Below, piece by piece: positions 1 to 5,990 of a stretch of DNA of 23,005 bases. The notes under the pieces are model-generated. The model was not told where the DNA came from, searched no databases, and saw only the letters and a list, made by a program, of their open reading frames with translations. This DNA comes from a virus. The DNA lies in the IMG/VR virus record IMGVR_UViG_3300046507_000002, positions 1 through 23,005 of that record. One strand, 5' to 3'. Position numbers and translations under genes: made by a program. How positions within the stretch are numbered: the first letter of the stretch is position 1; the number at the start of each line of letters is the position of its first letter.

Positions 1-259
1 GCAACAGGCGTACGTGTTCCGTGCCGATCCATTCGGCGCGCAACGTCTTGCGTGCTTCAAGCCCGCTTCGGGATTCAACGCCGGTCGGCTGAACCTTCAG
101 GAATGGAATTCGCTTGCCGTAGGCATATCGAATCTCAATTTCCCGAATGATTGCGTCCGTTGCCCGGGTCCCATTCCCGCAGCGGGTTGCGTAGTTGATC
201 AGGTCACCGACATACAGGGGCTCACCCGCATAGTCGGTGACCGTTCCGCGCTGGGCCAC
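1..259 (-). CDS. Hypothetical protein, N-terminal part (runs off the left edge)
   Basis: An open frame begins with GTG at 259-257 and continues to the window edge without a stop, giving at least 86 residues starting MAQRGTVTDYAGEPLYVG. The GTG shares one base with the TAG stop of the preceding gene, so translation is probably coupled. The visible part is soluble and mixed in charge, with one Cys (CGNGT) and no membrane segment or motif that I recognise. It belongs to the same tight cluster as the RDF-like gene and the 60-residue gene. No function can be assigned. The start is supported only by the overlap, because no clear separate ribosome binding site is visible. Confidence 0.65.
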   Translation of the reverse strand, partial: MAQRGTVTDYAGEPLYVGDLINYATRCGNGTRATDAIIREIEIRYAYGKRIPFLKVQPTGVESRSGLEARKTLRAEWIGTEHVRLL

Positions 260-441
260 TAGTGGTATTCCGGATCGAAGTCGTCTGCCGTCGGAACGCC
301 GAACCGGGCGCGACGCTCATGAAGGACGGCAAGACGTGCTTCCGGCGGGTACTGCCACAGTGGCGCCCCAACGGCTTCGTCACTCGCACCCTTCATGACG
401 CGCGCCCAGGCTTCAGGCGTAGCGGCTTCCGGCGCGCTCAC
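259..441 (-). CDS. Small hypothetical protein, 60 aa
   Basis: The frame runs from GTG at 441 to TAG at 259. Its start overlaps the TGA stop of the RDF-like gene as GTGA, and its stop overlaps the next start, so it sits between two genes with no gap. That arrangement is typical of translationally coupled phage genes. The product is acidic and hydrophilic, with a central [23 protein letters not shown] segment likely to be partly helical, and no membrane helix or Cys pair. I do not recognise the family. Its placement immediately behind the RDF-like gene suggests co-expression with it, nothing more. Confidence 0.7.
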   Translation of the reverse strand: MSAPEAATPEAWARVMKGASDEAVGAPLWQYPPEARLAVLHERRARFGVPTADDFDPEYH

Positions 442-1184
442 TCGGCGTCGTCGGCAATGGCGTCGTTGAAGGACTTCACGACGTTGATGACGGGCTTGTA
501 ATACGACACAAGCTTGTTCCGCATCGGGCCCTTCTTCGGCGTGTACTCGACCAACTCAAGCTCAAGGTAAGCGAGCACAGCGCCACCCTTGCCGATGCGC
601 TCAAGGTCGTCTTCGGCTTCGTGAAGCACCTTGAAGAGCGTCCAAGACCCAGTCTGAAACTTGAACTTCCCAAGCTCCGGGTCGTCGGCAAGGTTGAAGG
701 TCACCGTGATTGCCGGGTTCGGGCCGTCGTCGTTCTTCGCGTCCGCCTTCCGCTCATCGAAGAGCGTCGGGCAACCGCACGGCTGACCAACGGCGTCCGG
801 GTCGCTGGGGTGCGACTTGAAGTCGAAGCCGTCACAGTGGTGCTTCAGCTTGCCGTTCACCCAGTGCTTCATGTCCCACTGGATACCGTCGGCCTCAAGG
901 ATGATCGGCACCCGGGCCTTCTCCGTGAAGACGTCAATGAAGTTCTCAGACGTGCTCTCTTCGTTCTCGACCGGAGTGCCGCCGAAGAGCTGGGCAACGG
1001 CGTCGGCAACGGTCTTCTCACCGGTCGACACGCGCCACTCAGCAAGGGCAACGGGAACCATCTTCCCGCGCTCGTTCAGCTCAGAGAAGCCGGAGTGAAA
1101 GCGGCCAACGGTGTCGTCGGCGTACGTCTCACGCTTCTTCGGCTTGTTGTCTTCGTCTCCGGCCCAAATGGAACGCTTCGCCAT
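438..1184 (-). CDS. phiC31 gp3-like recombination directionality factor (putative)
   Basis: This 248-residue protein starts [10 protein letters not shown] at ATG 1184, preceded by a GGGAG ribosome binding site. A longer in-frame extension to 1313 would read through a terminator hairpin and is not used. Size and pattern resemble the phiC31 gp3 family: the N-terminal [13 protein letters not shown] block, LFGGTP (66-71), the CDGF...PCGCP block with Cys117, Cys136 and Cys138 and neighbouring His115/116 (a possible metal site), [13 protein letters not shown] (145-157), and [16 protein letters not shown] (174-189). In phiC31, gp3 binds the large serine integrase and switches it from integration to excision. 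A similar role here, with an integrase outside the window, is inferred from remembered family features, not from an alignment. It forms the head of a short unit with the next two genes, behind its own terminator-bounded leader. Confidence 0.75.
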   Translation of the reverse strand: MAKRSIWAGDEDNKPKKRETYADDTVGRFHSGFSELNERGKMVPVALAEWRVSTGEKTVADAVAQLFGGTPVENEESTSENFIDVFTEKARVPIILEADGIQWDMKHWVNGKLKHHCDGFDFKSHPSDPDAVGQPCGCPTLFDERKADAKNDDGPNPAITVTFNLADDPELGKFKFQTGSWTLFKVLHEAEDDLERIGKGGAVLAYLELELVEYTPKKGPMRNKLVSYYKPVINVVKSFNDAIADDAE

Positions 1185-1239
1185 GTGTGTGCTCCCAGGT
1201 GCAGGGGCTTGCCGCCCGTTTGCTGTCTCACTTGTGGGT

Positions 1240-1254
1240 AAGGGAGTCGGTGAC
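1240..1254 (-). repeat. 15-bp asymmetric intergenic element, copy 1
   Basis: The plus strand reads AAGGGAGTCGGTGAC. It lies between the terminator at 1284-1322 and the RDF-like start at 1184, so it falls in the only space where a promoter for that unit could be. It matches the other four copies except for the TG at positions 12-13. Confidence 0.6.
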
Positions 1255-1283
1255 CTGAGCCGGGTTGGTACAAGGCGAAACAC

Positions 1284-1322
1284 AAAAAGCCCCCCAGCGC
1301 CCTTGTGAGGCACTGAGGGGCT
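1284..1322 (-). terminator. Rho-independent terminator after the small membrane protein gene
   Basis: Read on the minus strand, AGCCCCTCAGTG pairs with CGCTGGGGGGCT to give a 12-bp stem with two T-G wobbles and an 11-base loop, followed directly by TTTTTG. It ends the unit containing the 1351-1581 gene and isolates the RDF-like gene. Confidence 0.85.
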
Positions 1323-1350
1323 GACCCTGGGGAGTTGGGCCGGAAGGGTG

Positions 1351-1581
1351 CTAGTCGCGCGTCAGGGGCGCCACGATGAGCCCCAGAAGGCCGACAAGGG
1401 CGACGCCGTACACGGAGTCAAAGAAGCCCAGCGCCGGAATGGCGTCGTTGTGGCCGTGCCACATACCGACAAGGATCATGACGGCGTACGCCGACACCAT
1501 GAGCCCCAGGAAGGCGAAGGCGAAGCCCAGGGCAGCGCCAACGGCAAAGGTCTTCAGGGCGTCCTTCGTGCGACGGTTCAA
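1351..1581 (-). CDS. Small membrane protein, 76 aa, possible second holin
   Basis: The start is TTG at 1581, chosen because GAAGGAGAG lies at good spacing just upstream. After a positive N-terminus (NRRTK), a hydrophobic helix covers about residues 11-38 and a second covers about 53-71, separated by a short polar WHGHNDAIP turn. The protein ends APLTRD. Two helices and this size fit a class II-type holin or a small inner-membrane protein of the phage early region. It lies far from the endolysin, behind a nuclease gene, so holin is only one option; a superinfection-exclusion or unknown membrane role is equally possible. A strong terminator follows. Confidence 0.75.
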   Translation of the reverse strand: MNRRTKDALKTFAVGAALGFAFAFLGLMVSAYAVMILVGMWHGHNDAIPALGFFDSVYGVALVGLLGLIVAPLTRD

Positions 1582-1625
1582 GGTGTTCTCTCCTTCAGCG
1601 GTGCGGGTGTCTCTCAGTCGTGAGT

Positions 1626-1640
1626 AAGGGAGTCGGTTAC
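1626..1640 (-). repeat. 15-bp asymmetric intergenic element, copy 2
   Basis: The plus strand reads AAGGGAGTCGGTTAC. It overlaps the TAA stop of the nuclease gene and lies 45 bp upstream of the TTG start of the membrane protein gene. After the element, the minus strand shares GAGACACC and ACCGCTGAAGG with the leader of the nuclease gene. Confidence 0.65.
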
Positions 1641-2482
1641 CGGGCGCGCCGCTGGGTGCCGGTCACAAGCTTGCCCGCTGCCTTCTTCGCAATGGGCTTC
1701 CCGATCACCTTCCGGGAAACGTCACGGTCCCAATCGAATGTTGCGCGAAGGTGCAGGAAGTGAGCGAAGACGTCCGGCCCAGTCTCGACCGGCTTGAACG
1801 CCCAGGTTGTGTCAGTCACGTGAAGCACAGCGGCGCCGTCAAACTCCGGCATCGGCTCACGGTTGCCGTCCGGGTCAATGATGAAGTCGGCGTTCATGTA
1901 AGCGCTCATCTGAAGGGCGACGTCCGGGTAAGTCGCCTTCGAAGTCTTCCAGTCGCCCATGATCAGATGGGGCGTGCCGGACCGGTCGGGAGTCGGGTTG
2001 CCGTCGGCGTCGAGCCATACGCGCATAACGACGTCAAAGCTTCCGGCGTACCCGTAGGTGTCCGACCATGCGACGTCTTCGGCCCGTACAAGCTCCGGGT
2101 TGACTGCCTCAAGGAACTCACGGAAGTGCTCGACGTAGGGCGTCAGATCAGCGCGCACGCGTCCGACGTACTCACCCCGGATCAGTCGCTCAAACAGGTC
2201 GTGCGCTTCGCTGCCCAGGTCGGCGCGAACCTTCGTGTACCGGCGCGCGGCACCCTTCAGGTAGTCAACGGCTCCGTCACGGTCGCGCTGGGCCATGTCG
2301 GCAACGAAGTCGATTGAGTCAACGGCCAACTCAGCGGCCATCTTCGCTTGCCACGGAGCAAGGAAGTTTTGCTTTGCCAGCATTCCGAGAACGGACGTCA
2401 CGCCCGGGTGAACAATTTCCCGGTTCTCAGGGTGGACGTAGAACCGGCTTCCGCCACGGTAGACGGTACGAATCTTGGGCAC
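1637..2482 (-). CDS. RecB/Cas4-like PD-(D/E)XK exonuclease
   Basis: The protein has 281 residues and starts with GTG (PKIRTVYRGG) behind GAAGGGGG. Nuclease motifs are visible in the expected order: His94 in GSEAHDLFE, Asp150 in GYAGSFD, the Asp177-x-Lys179 pair in GDWKTS, and the Q191xxxY195 motif in QMSAY. This set is the signature of the RecB/Cas4 branch of PD-(D/E)XK enzymes, which act on DNA ends in recombination or replication. The N-terminal YVHPENREIVHPGVTSVLGML is a common lead-in for phage members. No four-Cys cluster is present, so an iron-sulfur Cas4 is unlikely despite the fold. The C-terminus is basic (GKPIAKKAAGKLVTGTQRRAR), perhaps for DNA contact. It is first after a terminator and the inverted-repeat region, so it probably has its own promoter. 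Confidence 0.85.
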   Translation of the reverse strand: MPKIRTVYRGGSRFYVHPENREIVHPGVTSVLGMLAKQNFLAPWQAKMAAELAVDSIDFVADMAQRDRDGAVDYLKGAARRYTKVRADLGSEAHDLFERLIRGEYVGRVRADLTPYVEHFREFLEAVNPELVRAEDVAWSDTYGYAGSFDVVMRVWLDADGNPTPDRSGTPHLIMGDWKTSKATYPDVALQMSAYMNADFIIDPDGNREPMPEFDGAAVLHVTDTTWAFKPVETGPDVFAHFLHLRATFDWDRDVSRKVIGKPIAKKAAGKLVTGTQRRAR

Positions 2483-2521
2483 GTGGGCCCCCTTCAGCGG
2501 TAGGTGTCTCTACCTGTTTTG

Positions 2522-2536
2522 AAGGGAGTCGGCTAC
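2522..2536 (-). repeat. 15-bp asymmetric intergenic element, copy 3
   Basis: The plus strand reads AAGGGAGTCGGCTAC, 40 bp upstream of the nuclease start. Although it contains a TAG in minus-strand reading, the frame it would close has only about 19 codons, so here the element is non-coding. Confidence 0.65.
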
Positions 2537-2539
2537 GTG

Positions 2540-2623
2540 GTGACGCTGTGACGAAGTGGCGTCGAGCTGGGTTTACTCAATGAGAAGTCTTATGTGAATC
2601 CAGGAAAAGAGTCACAGCGTCAC
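2540..2623. repeat. 13-bp perfect inverted repeat around an AT-rich core
   Basis: GTGACGCTGTGAC at 2540-2552 is the exact reverse complement of GTCACAGCGTCAC at 2611-2623. The segment next to the right arm, 2571-2610, has about 14 G/C in 40 bases, far below the surrounding DNA. The arms are too distant for a simple terminator and no T-run follows. Paired protein-binding sites of a promoter or replication origin are possible. Confidence 0.75.
2570..2598 (-). promoter_or_regulatory. Candidate promoter for the nuclease gene
   Basis: On the minus strand TTCACA (2598-2593) and TAAACC (2575-2570) are separated by 17 bases inside the AT-rich core of the inverted repeat. This is a loose match to a sigma-70-type promoter. 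It is well placed, after the 2675-2707 terminator and before the nuclease gene, but the match is weak. Confidence 0.25.
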
Positions 2624-2674
2624 TTCATCACTCACCCCAGGTCAGCCGTTCCTTCCGCTGTAAGGGCGTGACGA

Positions 2675-2707
2675 AGCCCCGCCGGTACGTGGTGACCCGA
2701 CGGGGCT
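2675..2707 (-). terminator. Hairpin terminator after the three-module ORF
   Basis: On the minus strand AGCCCCGTCGG pairs with CCGGCGGGGCT (11 bp, one wobble) around an 11-base loop. The following sequence, TCGTCACG, has no real T-run. The position just after the stop at 2742 supports a terminator, perhaps an inefficient one. Confidence 0.65.
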
Positions 2708-2736
2708 GTGAGGGGCTGTGAGGGGCGCTCAGCCCC
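2702..2736. repeat. 10-bp tandem repeat and small hairpin
   Basis: GGGGCTGTGA occurs twice in tandem (2702-2711 and 2712-2721) and a partial GGGG follows. GGGGC and GCCCC at 2722-2736 form a 5-bp stem. These units can pair with the terminator stem in alternative ways. Confidence 0.6.
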
Positions 2737-2741
2737 GTGTG

Positions 2742-4913
2742 TCAGTCTTCGTCGTCCGACGTGACAAGCGCGCTCAGGTCAAGGTCGAACGCGTCGGCGG
2801 CAGCGCGAATGATGCTGTACAGCTCCGCCTTCGCCTTCCGCTTGTCGGCAGCGCTCTTGACCTTGCCGAAGCGCTTACCGGCCTTCTCAAGCTGGGTCTT
2901 CACGGCGGCAAGAGCTTCGACCGTCTTCTGACCTTCGGTCTTCTCCTCCTTCTCTCCGTCCGGCACGAACTCAGCGGGAATCTCCGCCGTCAGTTCCTTC
3001 AAGGCGCCCTCAAGCTCTTCGACCTTCGAAGCGTCGGCGTCGTCGGCTTCCTTCAGCGCCTCAAGTTCCTTCGTGGTCGCCTCAAGCTTCTTCACGCGCC
3101 GGTCGATACGGGCAAGCTCCGTACGGCCGTACTTCGGAAGCTCAACGCCGTTCTCTTCGTACAGCGCACGAATGGCGTCGGACGGCTTCAGCTCCGCCGG
3201 GTAGTCGGCTTCGTCAACGTCGGCGTCGGCCTGAGCCTCAGCGATAGCGGCGGCGTTCGCTTCGAGCTTCGCGACGGCACCCGGGAAGAGCGACCGCATG
3301 ACCGTCAGCGTCTCTTCACGGTCCGGGCCGTTGAAGGACTCAAGCCAGTCACACAGCACGTCCGAAGCCTTGTTCTGAGTGGCGCGCTGAAGGGAGTTGA
3401 AGGCGCCCAGGCGCTCAACGTCGTCGTCGGCAATGCTCTTCCGGACTTCGTCCCACACGGCGGCGTGACTGTTCTTCGTGGTCTTCCGAACCGACGTCAG
3501 GTCGGGCAGGTTGTTCGCGTCCGGGTTCGGGATGCGGGTGCGCATGTCGAGCATGGTGTGTGCCAGGCGCTCACCGACGTTGGTCATCTTCAGACCCAGG
3601 TCGATACCTTCGCTGACGAACTTGACGCCGTCCTTCACAAGCTTCGTCACGCCGTCGAACTTGTTGAAGTCTTCGGCCACTTCGGCAACGGCCTTCTTCG
3701 CAACGGCCTTCGAAGCGGTCTTCTTCGCGGCAGGGGCAGCGGGGGCAGTAGCGGCGGCAGGCGCGTCGGCGGCAGGTGCCGGGTTCAGCTCCGTCAGCTT
3801 CGCCTTCTTCGCCTCAGACACGGTCGCACGAAGCGTGTTGCGGTGCTTCGTCGGAAGCTTCGCAATCAGGTCTTCCGCCTGCCCAGCGTTCGCCTCAGCG
3901 ACGTCGGCGGACTCAGCGGCCTTGATTGCGTCGACGTGCTCATGAACACGGCTGATCTGAGCGTCAACGTCCTGGGCTTCGGGCGTAGCGGCAGCGGTCT
4001 TCTTCGCGGCAGCGGGCATGACGTTCTCTCCTTCGTTGGCGCCCTCAACGGGCGTGATCTTCTTCTGACTGACCGTCAGGTTGAGACCCGGGATCTTCAC
4101 CGGCTCTTCCGTCACGATCACGTCGCCGGTCGGAACGACCTTCGAGCAACCGGCGCACAGCTCAAGTTCGGGCTTCTGATCCATGGCCGGACCGAAGGAC
4201 CGAACGGGCGTCTTGAACTTCGTCGGGCAGTAGGTGACGTTCCGGCCGTCGGCGTCAAGCTCCGCCTTCAGAGCGTGCATGGTTCCGTTGGAACCGGTCG
4301 CGCTGCCAATCCGAATGTCGCCCCGGACGTCCTTCAGCTTCAGCTTCTTCGCGGCCATGGTGGAGCCCCCTTCGTTGTTGTCGTCGTCGTGCGTGGCCGA
4401 CTCTACCAGACTACTCACGTGAGTAGTCACGTCTTCGGCAATGTCGGCGTCGGTCACCACAACGAACGAATCGGTACGGTTCCCGTCTTCGTCCACATAG
4501 GCAACCGTCCAACCGGGCGTGATGTGGTCCGCGCCGGTCAGCTCCGTGTCGAACGTCCGGCCGTTCAGGGTCACGGTCACGGCGTCACCGATCGTGCGCC
4601 CCATCCATTCGTCACCGCGCGGGTCACGGTTCAGGCGCTCTTCACGGGCGACACGCTCAGCCTCAATCATGGCTTCAGCGGCCTTCTCACAGTGCTTGCA
4701 CAGCTTGCGACCCCCAGCCTTACGCGCTGCCTCAAGGGCGTCTTCAACGTCTTCGAACTGGGCGCCGTCCGCGAAGTTGTACCGGGTCAGCGACGGGCAG
4801 GCGCTCAGCGCGTAATCCGACACGTGGTCGCCCATGTCGTTGCCGCCGCCGGTCGAGCGAATCGCAAGCCCGTCAATGTGGTTGGTCGTCCGGTTGTACT
4901 TGACCGTGAACAT
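2742..4913 (-). CDS. Three-module 723-codon open frame, function unknown (possibly three fused or nested genes)
   Basis: The frame starts at ATG 4913 behind GAAGGGG and stays open for 723 codons. Module 1 (residues 1-185) has a CKHC Cys pair at 72-75 and a beta-rich segment, VTVTLNGRTFDTEL. Module 2 (186-298) starts MAAKKLKLKDVRGD and has a CAGC pair. Module 3 (299-723) is Ala/Lys/Glu rich: a low-complexity AAKKTASKAVAKKAVAE stretch, then long charged helices likely to form coiled coils, ending in the acidic TSDDED. Internal ATGs at 4358 and 4019 each have a near-perfect ribosome binding site, and a copy of the genome-wide palindrome precedes the first. Separate 185-, 113- and 425-residue proteins may therefore be made, alone or with read-through forms. 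I do not recognise any family. It is bounded by terminators on both sides, so it is its own transcription unit. Confidence 0.75.
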   Translation of the reverse strand: MFTVKYNRTTNHIDGLAIRSTGGGNDMGDHVSDYALSACPSLTRYNFADGAQFEDVEDALEAARKAGGRKLCKHCEKAAEAMIEAERVAREERLNRDPRGDEWMGRTIGDAVTVTLNGRTFDTELTGADHITPGWTVAYVDEDGNRTDSFVVVTDADIAEDVTTHVSSLVESATHDDDNNEGGSTMAAKKLKLKDVRGDIRIGSATGSNGTMHALKAELDADGRNVTYCPTKFKTPVRSFGPAMDQKPELELCAGCSKVVPTGDVIVTEEPVKIPGLNLTVSQKKITPVEGANEGENVMPAAAKKTAAATPEAQDVDAQISRVHEHVDAIKAAESADVAEANAGQAEDLIAKLPTKHRNTLRATVSEAKKAKLTELNPAPAADAPAAATAPAAPAAKKTASKAVAKKAVAEVAEDFNKFDGVTKLVKDGVKFVSEGIDLGLKMTNVGERLAHTMLDMRTRIPNPDANNLPDLTSVRKTTKNSHAAVWDEVRKSIADDDVERLGAFNSLQRATQNKASDVLCDWLESFNGPDREETLTVMRSLFPGAVAKLEANAAAIAEAQADADVDEADYPAELKPSDAIRALYEENGVELPKYGRTELARIDRRVKKLEATTKELEALKEADDADASKVEELEGALKELTAEIPAEFVPDGEKEEKTEGQKTVEALAAVKTQLEKAGKRFGKVKSAADKRKAKAELYSIIRAAADAFDLDLSALVTSDDED
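4017..4034 (-). promoter_or_regulatory. Internal ribosome binding site and ATG for module 3 (CDS 4019 to 2742, 425 aa)
   Basis: The minus strand has GAAGGAGAGA at 4034-4025, five bases before ATG 4019, in frame with the long ORF. The downstream protein would start MPAAAKKTAAATPEAQ. This is one of the best ribosome binding sites in the window, unlikely to arise inside a gene by chance. Confidence 0.6.
4356..4373 (-). promoter_or_regulatory. Internal ribosome binding site and ATG for module 2 (start at 4358)
   Basis: The minus strand has GAAGGGGGC at 4373-4365 and ATG at 4358-4356, in frame with the long ORF. A palindrome lies 51 bp upstream, the same arrangement that precedes five other gene starts in this window. 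The product would start MAAKKLKLKDVRG. Confidence 0.65.
4409..4428. promoter_or_regulatory. 20-bp palindrome, copy inside an open frame
   Basis: GACTACTCACGTGAGTAGTC is a perfect palindrome. It is the only one of six copies that lies within an open frame, where it encodes TTHVSS (residues 163-168 of the 723-codon ORF). The module 2 start at 4358 lies 51 bp downstream. Confidence 0.8.
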
Positions 4914-4979
4914 GCGCCCCGCCCCTTCGTCGTCTTCGCTGTGCTGTGCTCAGCCTAGCGCCCCGAAGCCCCGTTTCGT

Positions 4980-4999
4980 GACTACTCACGTGAGTAGAC
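4980..4999. promoter_or_regulatory. 20-bp palindrome, upstream of the three-module ORF
   Basis: The sequence is GACTACTCACGTGAGTAGAC, with a perfect 16-bp palindromic core (4982-4997) and one changed flank. It lies between the kinase terminator and ATG 4913, where the unit's promoter should be. Confidence 0.85.
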
Positions 5000-5031
5000 A
5001 GAAAGCTTTACCTTCCCGTGACCAAACGACG

Positions 5032-5078
5032 AAAGCCCCCTACCGACCAACCCGGTTGAGGGTCAGTCAGTAGGGGGC
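5032..5078 (-). terminator. Terminator after the dNMP kinase gene
   Basis: On the minus strand GCCCCCTACTGAC pairs with GTCGGTAGGGGGC (13 bp, one wobble) around an 18-base loop that can itself fold, followed by TTTCG. It begins six bases after the kinase stop. The stem is strong, but the T-run is short. Confidence 0.8.
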
Positions 5079-5083
5079 CCGTG

Positions 5084-5659
5084 TCAGCGGCTCCGGGGGA
5101 GAAGGAGTGAGTCAATGATCCGGTTCAGCTCTTCGAGCGTTCCCGTGTTCGCAATGGTCAGCGCCGTCGCCCAGTTCTCAAGCTCCGTTTCGCTCTTGTG
5201 CTTCGCCGTGTCGCCGGTAGCTCCGGCCCCAGGTCGAGTAACCCGGATCGTGGCGAAGCCCCTGTCACGAAGGTAAGTCGCTTCGTTCTCGTACCGAACG
5301 TCAGTGACGACAACCGGCAGGTTCAGGCGCTCCGCAGCGTCGATAGCGGGGGCAGCGGCACGGACCCAGAAACCCGGGTCAATGTCGCGAACCGTCTGCC
5401 CGACGTGCTGAAGCACCCGACGAACTTCCGGGTACGTGGTCTTCGCGTAGTCCCAGCCGACGGCGGCAATGAGCTTCGAAAGCCGGACGTGCACGCCGTA
5501 CGTGGTCGGGATGATCGGGTCAACGCGAAGCGCTGCCCGCTTCAAAGGGTCAGCGAATGCGACGCGCTGATATCCGTAACGCTGCCGGAGCCGTGCGCCG
5601 ACCGTGTCTTTGCCGGACTGGGCCGGACCGATCAGACCAATGGACTTGTAATAGGCCAC
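5084..5659 (-). CDS. Deoxynucleoside monophosphate kinase
   Basis: The 191-residue protein starts GTG (AYYKSIGLIG) behind GAAGGG. The Walker A loop is GPAQSGKDT (11-19). VVVTDVRYENEATYLR (117-131) carries the DVR-x-x-NE motif typical of phage dNMP kinases, and HKSETEL (154-160) fits the lid region. These enzymes phosphorylate deoxynucleoside monophosphates to diphosphates, feeding dNTP synthesis for phage replication. It follows the lysis genes with a leader carrying the 15-bp element and is closed by a strong terminator, so it may be expressed separately from the late operon. The family assignment is secure; the substrate range cannot be read from the sequence. Confidence 0.88.
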   Translation of the reverse strand: MAYYKSIGLIGPAQSGKDTVGARLRQRYGYQRVAFADPLKRAALRVDPIIPTTYGVHVRLSKLIAAVGWDYAKTTYPEVRRVLQHVGQTVRDIDPGFWVRAAAPAIDAAERLNLPVVVTDVRYENEATYLRDRGFATIRVTRPGAGATGDTAKHKSETELENWATALTIANTGTLEELNRIIDSLLLPRSR

Positions 5660-5701
5660 TGCCGAATTCCCTTCGCGGTGAATGCACTTACACCCGCCAC
5701 G

Positions 5702-5716
5702 AAGGGAGTCGGCTAC
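5702..5716 (-). repeat. 15-bp asymmetric intergenic element, copy 4
   Basis: The plus strand reads AAGGGAGTCGGCTAC. It adjoins the stop codon of the holin-like gene and lies 43 bp upstream of the kinase start. Confidence 0.65.
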
Positions 5717-5893
5717 CTAGACACCCAGAAGGACATGAACGGCGCCCATGACGGCAGCGCCCGGGAAGTCCGGCTTGATGGCAGTCACGGCAGCGACGGC
5801 ACCCGCCACGAAGCCGACGATTGCTTTCCGATGCTTCCTGACGAAGTCGAGAACGACGCCGATACCGGCCGGTCCCTTGCTGTGCTCACCCAT
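5717..5893 (-). CDS. Holin-like small membrane protein, 58 aa
   Basis: The frame runs from ATG 5893 (MGEHSKGPAGIGVVLDF) to TAG 5717 and has AAGGGGCT just upstream. The protein has a basic FVRKHRK segment (17-23), then a hydrophobic helix IVGFVAGAVAAVTAI (25-39), a short KPDFP turn, and a second hydrophobic stretch AAVMGAVHVLLGV to the C-terminus. Its position immediately downstream of the endolysin and its size fit a holin, which would form the membrane lesions that let the endolysin reach the wall. Small actinophage holins are poorly conserved, so this is assigned from position and topology. Ninety-seven bases of non-coding DNA separate it from the endolysin. Confidence 0.75.
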   Translation of the reverse strand: MGEHSKGPAGIGVVLDFVRKHRKAIVGFVAGAVAAVTAIKPDFPGAAVMGAVHVLLGV

Positions 5894-5990
5894 GCGAGCC
5901 CCTTACTGTGAGTGACGAAAACGCCGGAGCCGGCACGCCCTGAATACGTGCAAAATAGGACATGCCGACCACCGCGGTAATGACAGAGTG

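Noticed and set aside
438-1313. Longer start for the RDF-like gene
   Set aside because: The extra 43 codons cross a terminator and the 15-bp element, and the ATG at 1184 has a proper ribosome binding site.
2533-2592. Tiny minus-strand frame ending at the TAG in the 2522 element
   Set aside because: Only about 19 codons between stops, with no good start or ribosome binding site.
2718-4958. A 746-codon plus-strand open frame opposite the three-module ORF
   Set aside because: Arg/Val/Leu-rich shadow of a minus-strand frame with strong GC bias; no ribosome binding site and no recognisable domain, while the minus strand has ribosome binding sites and realistic composition.
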